Part shown: positions 40,289-40,702 of the stretch, piece after piece | How positions within the stretch are numbered: the first letter of the stretch is position 1 | Layout of the letters: every line of letters starts with the position of its first letter | DNA from: an uncultured Bacteroidales bacterium | Lineage (GTDB): Bacteria > Bacteroidota > Bacteroidia > Bacteroidales > Paludibacteraceae | NCBI GenBank assembly: GCA_902798015.1 | Contig: CADBVL010000003.1 | Location: 42,857-83,558 of the forward strand | DNA: 40,702 bases | Direction: 5' to 3' | Notes under the pieces: model-generated | Told to the model about the DNA's origin: nothing | The model's input: the letters and a program-made list of their open reading frames with translations, nothing else | Databases searched by the model: none | Made by a program: the position numbers and the translations under genes

Positions 40289-40702
40289 GATGCTGCTATG
40301 CGTGCTGCTCCTCGCGGGCTGCACGCAGCAGCAGAGTCAGCCGGAGATTATCGAGGACAATCTGGTCGCTTATCCGGGGCGCACTTTCAACTATCGCATC
40401 AAATTCAATGACATGCAAATGAAGCAACACGCCGTTGCTTCCGTCATTGGTTTGTCACGCCCGCCGAAGGACCGCGACGATGCTGCATCGATGCGCAAGC
40501 AATTGGTGGAAATCAAAACCAATGACAATTACATTGTTGACAGCCTGACACACTCCGTGCCTTTTCTTATACCGTCTGCGAAGCATGAACTGGATTCCAT
40601 CGGCGAGGAATGGGCGGATATCTTAAAGCGTAACAACCTCCCACACTATCGGTTTTACGTCACCTCAGTACTGCGGACGCAAGAAGATATCAAATACCTG
40701 CA
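40266..40702 (+). CDS. DUF5715-like lipoprotein, partial
   Basis: Runs off the right edge; 145 residues are visible. The ATG at 40266 is preferred to 40290 because it gives [19 protein letters not shown], a lipoprotein signal with basic residues and a Cys. It overlaps the cysS end by 23 bases. The body ([46 protein letters not shown]) resembles the Bacteroidetes DUF5715 family, which may relate to peptidoglycan carboxypeptidases through the VTSVLRT segment; this is not certain. Confidence 0.75.
   Translation, partial: MGLSGRFKMLLCVLLLAGCTQQQSQPEIIEDNLVAYPGRTFNYRIKFNDMQMKQHAVASVIGLSRPPKDRDDAASMRKQLVEIKTNDNYIVDSLTHSVPFLIPSAKHELDSIGEEWADILKRNNLPHYRFYVTSVLRTQEDIKYL

Overview
The window reads as chromosomal DNA of an anaerobic, sugar-fermenting member of the Bacteroidales. 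The order is inferred, and a finer assignment (something Paludibacteraceae-like) is only a guess. The main evidence is the promoters: many gene starts are preceded by the Bacteroidetes-type pair TTTG (-33) and TAnnTTTG (-7), almost always 20 bases apart, and most starts have an A-rich leader without a Shine-Dalgarno sequence. BspA-type LRRs, Bacteroidetes-type EEP hydrolase, DUF4290-like and DUF5715-like proteins, TPR-membrane-HTH regulators and short lipoprotein signals agree. Base composition is balanced except for an AT-rich island at about 15.2-17.75 kb. No rRNA, CRISPR array, transposase or phage gene was seen.

Layout. 0-4.3 kb: a small partial gene and tcdA (minus), a tRNA-Leu(CAA)-rpsU unit (plus), then tonB and recG (minus), converging with rpsU on a shared terminator. 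4.4-7.8 kb: ssb with three overlapping envelope genes (FemAB/GNAT-like, GT4, GT2). 7.9-12.6 kb: an EEP hydrolase, a DUF4290-like protein, prs, a glutaminyl-cyclase-like lipoprotein, sufC and an unusually short sufD, tail-overlapping a polyprenyl synthase gene. 13.6-21.5 kb: hexuronate catabolism (uxaC, kdgK, kdgA, exuT), split by an AT-rich insert carrying a BspA-like LRR protein and an unrecognised protein, followed by a small hypothetical gene. 21.6-24.8 kb: PspC, aroC, a TPR-TM-HTH regulator and a stand-alone paralogue of its HTH. 24.8-30.0 kb: a four-gene membrane module (SPFH-GYF, two multi-pass proteins, a zinc-ribbon/TPR membrane protein). 30-40.7 kb: rplS, uvrB, pulA, a YhcH-family protein, glgB, a TlpA-like lipoprotein, nagB, cysS and a partial DUF5715-like lipoprotein.

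The metabolic genes point to growth on plant or host polysaccharides. Uronates enter through ExuT and UxaC and go via KdgK and KdgA to pyruvate and glyceraldehyde-3-phosphate. PulA and GlgB handle alpha-glucans, and NagB handles amino sugars.

The most unusual signals lie between and inside ordinary genes: intergenic arrays with a strict 11-bp period (two with the same composite layout), intergenic arrays of an 8-bp CGTAATnn unit placed just before start codons, a small palindromic element inserted in frame in tcdA, aroC and cysS, a recurrent CAYATGT-like extension of the -33 promoter element, a 38-bp promoter duplicated exactly before tRNA-Leu/rpsU and rplS, and a lone 10-base Shine-Dalgarno match in front of rpsU. 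The SPFH-GYF module is the best candidate for a little-described protein system.
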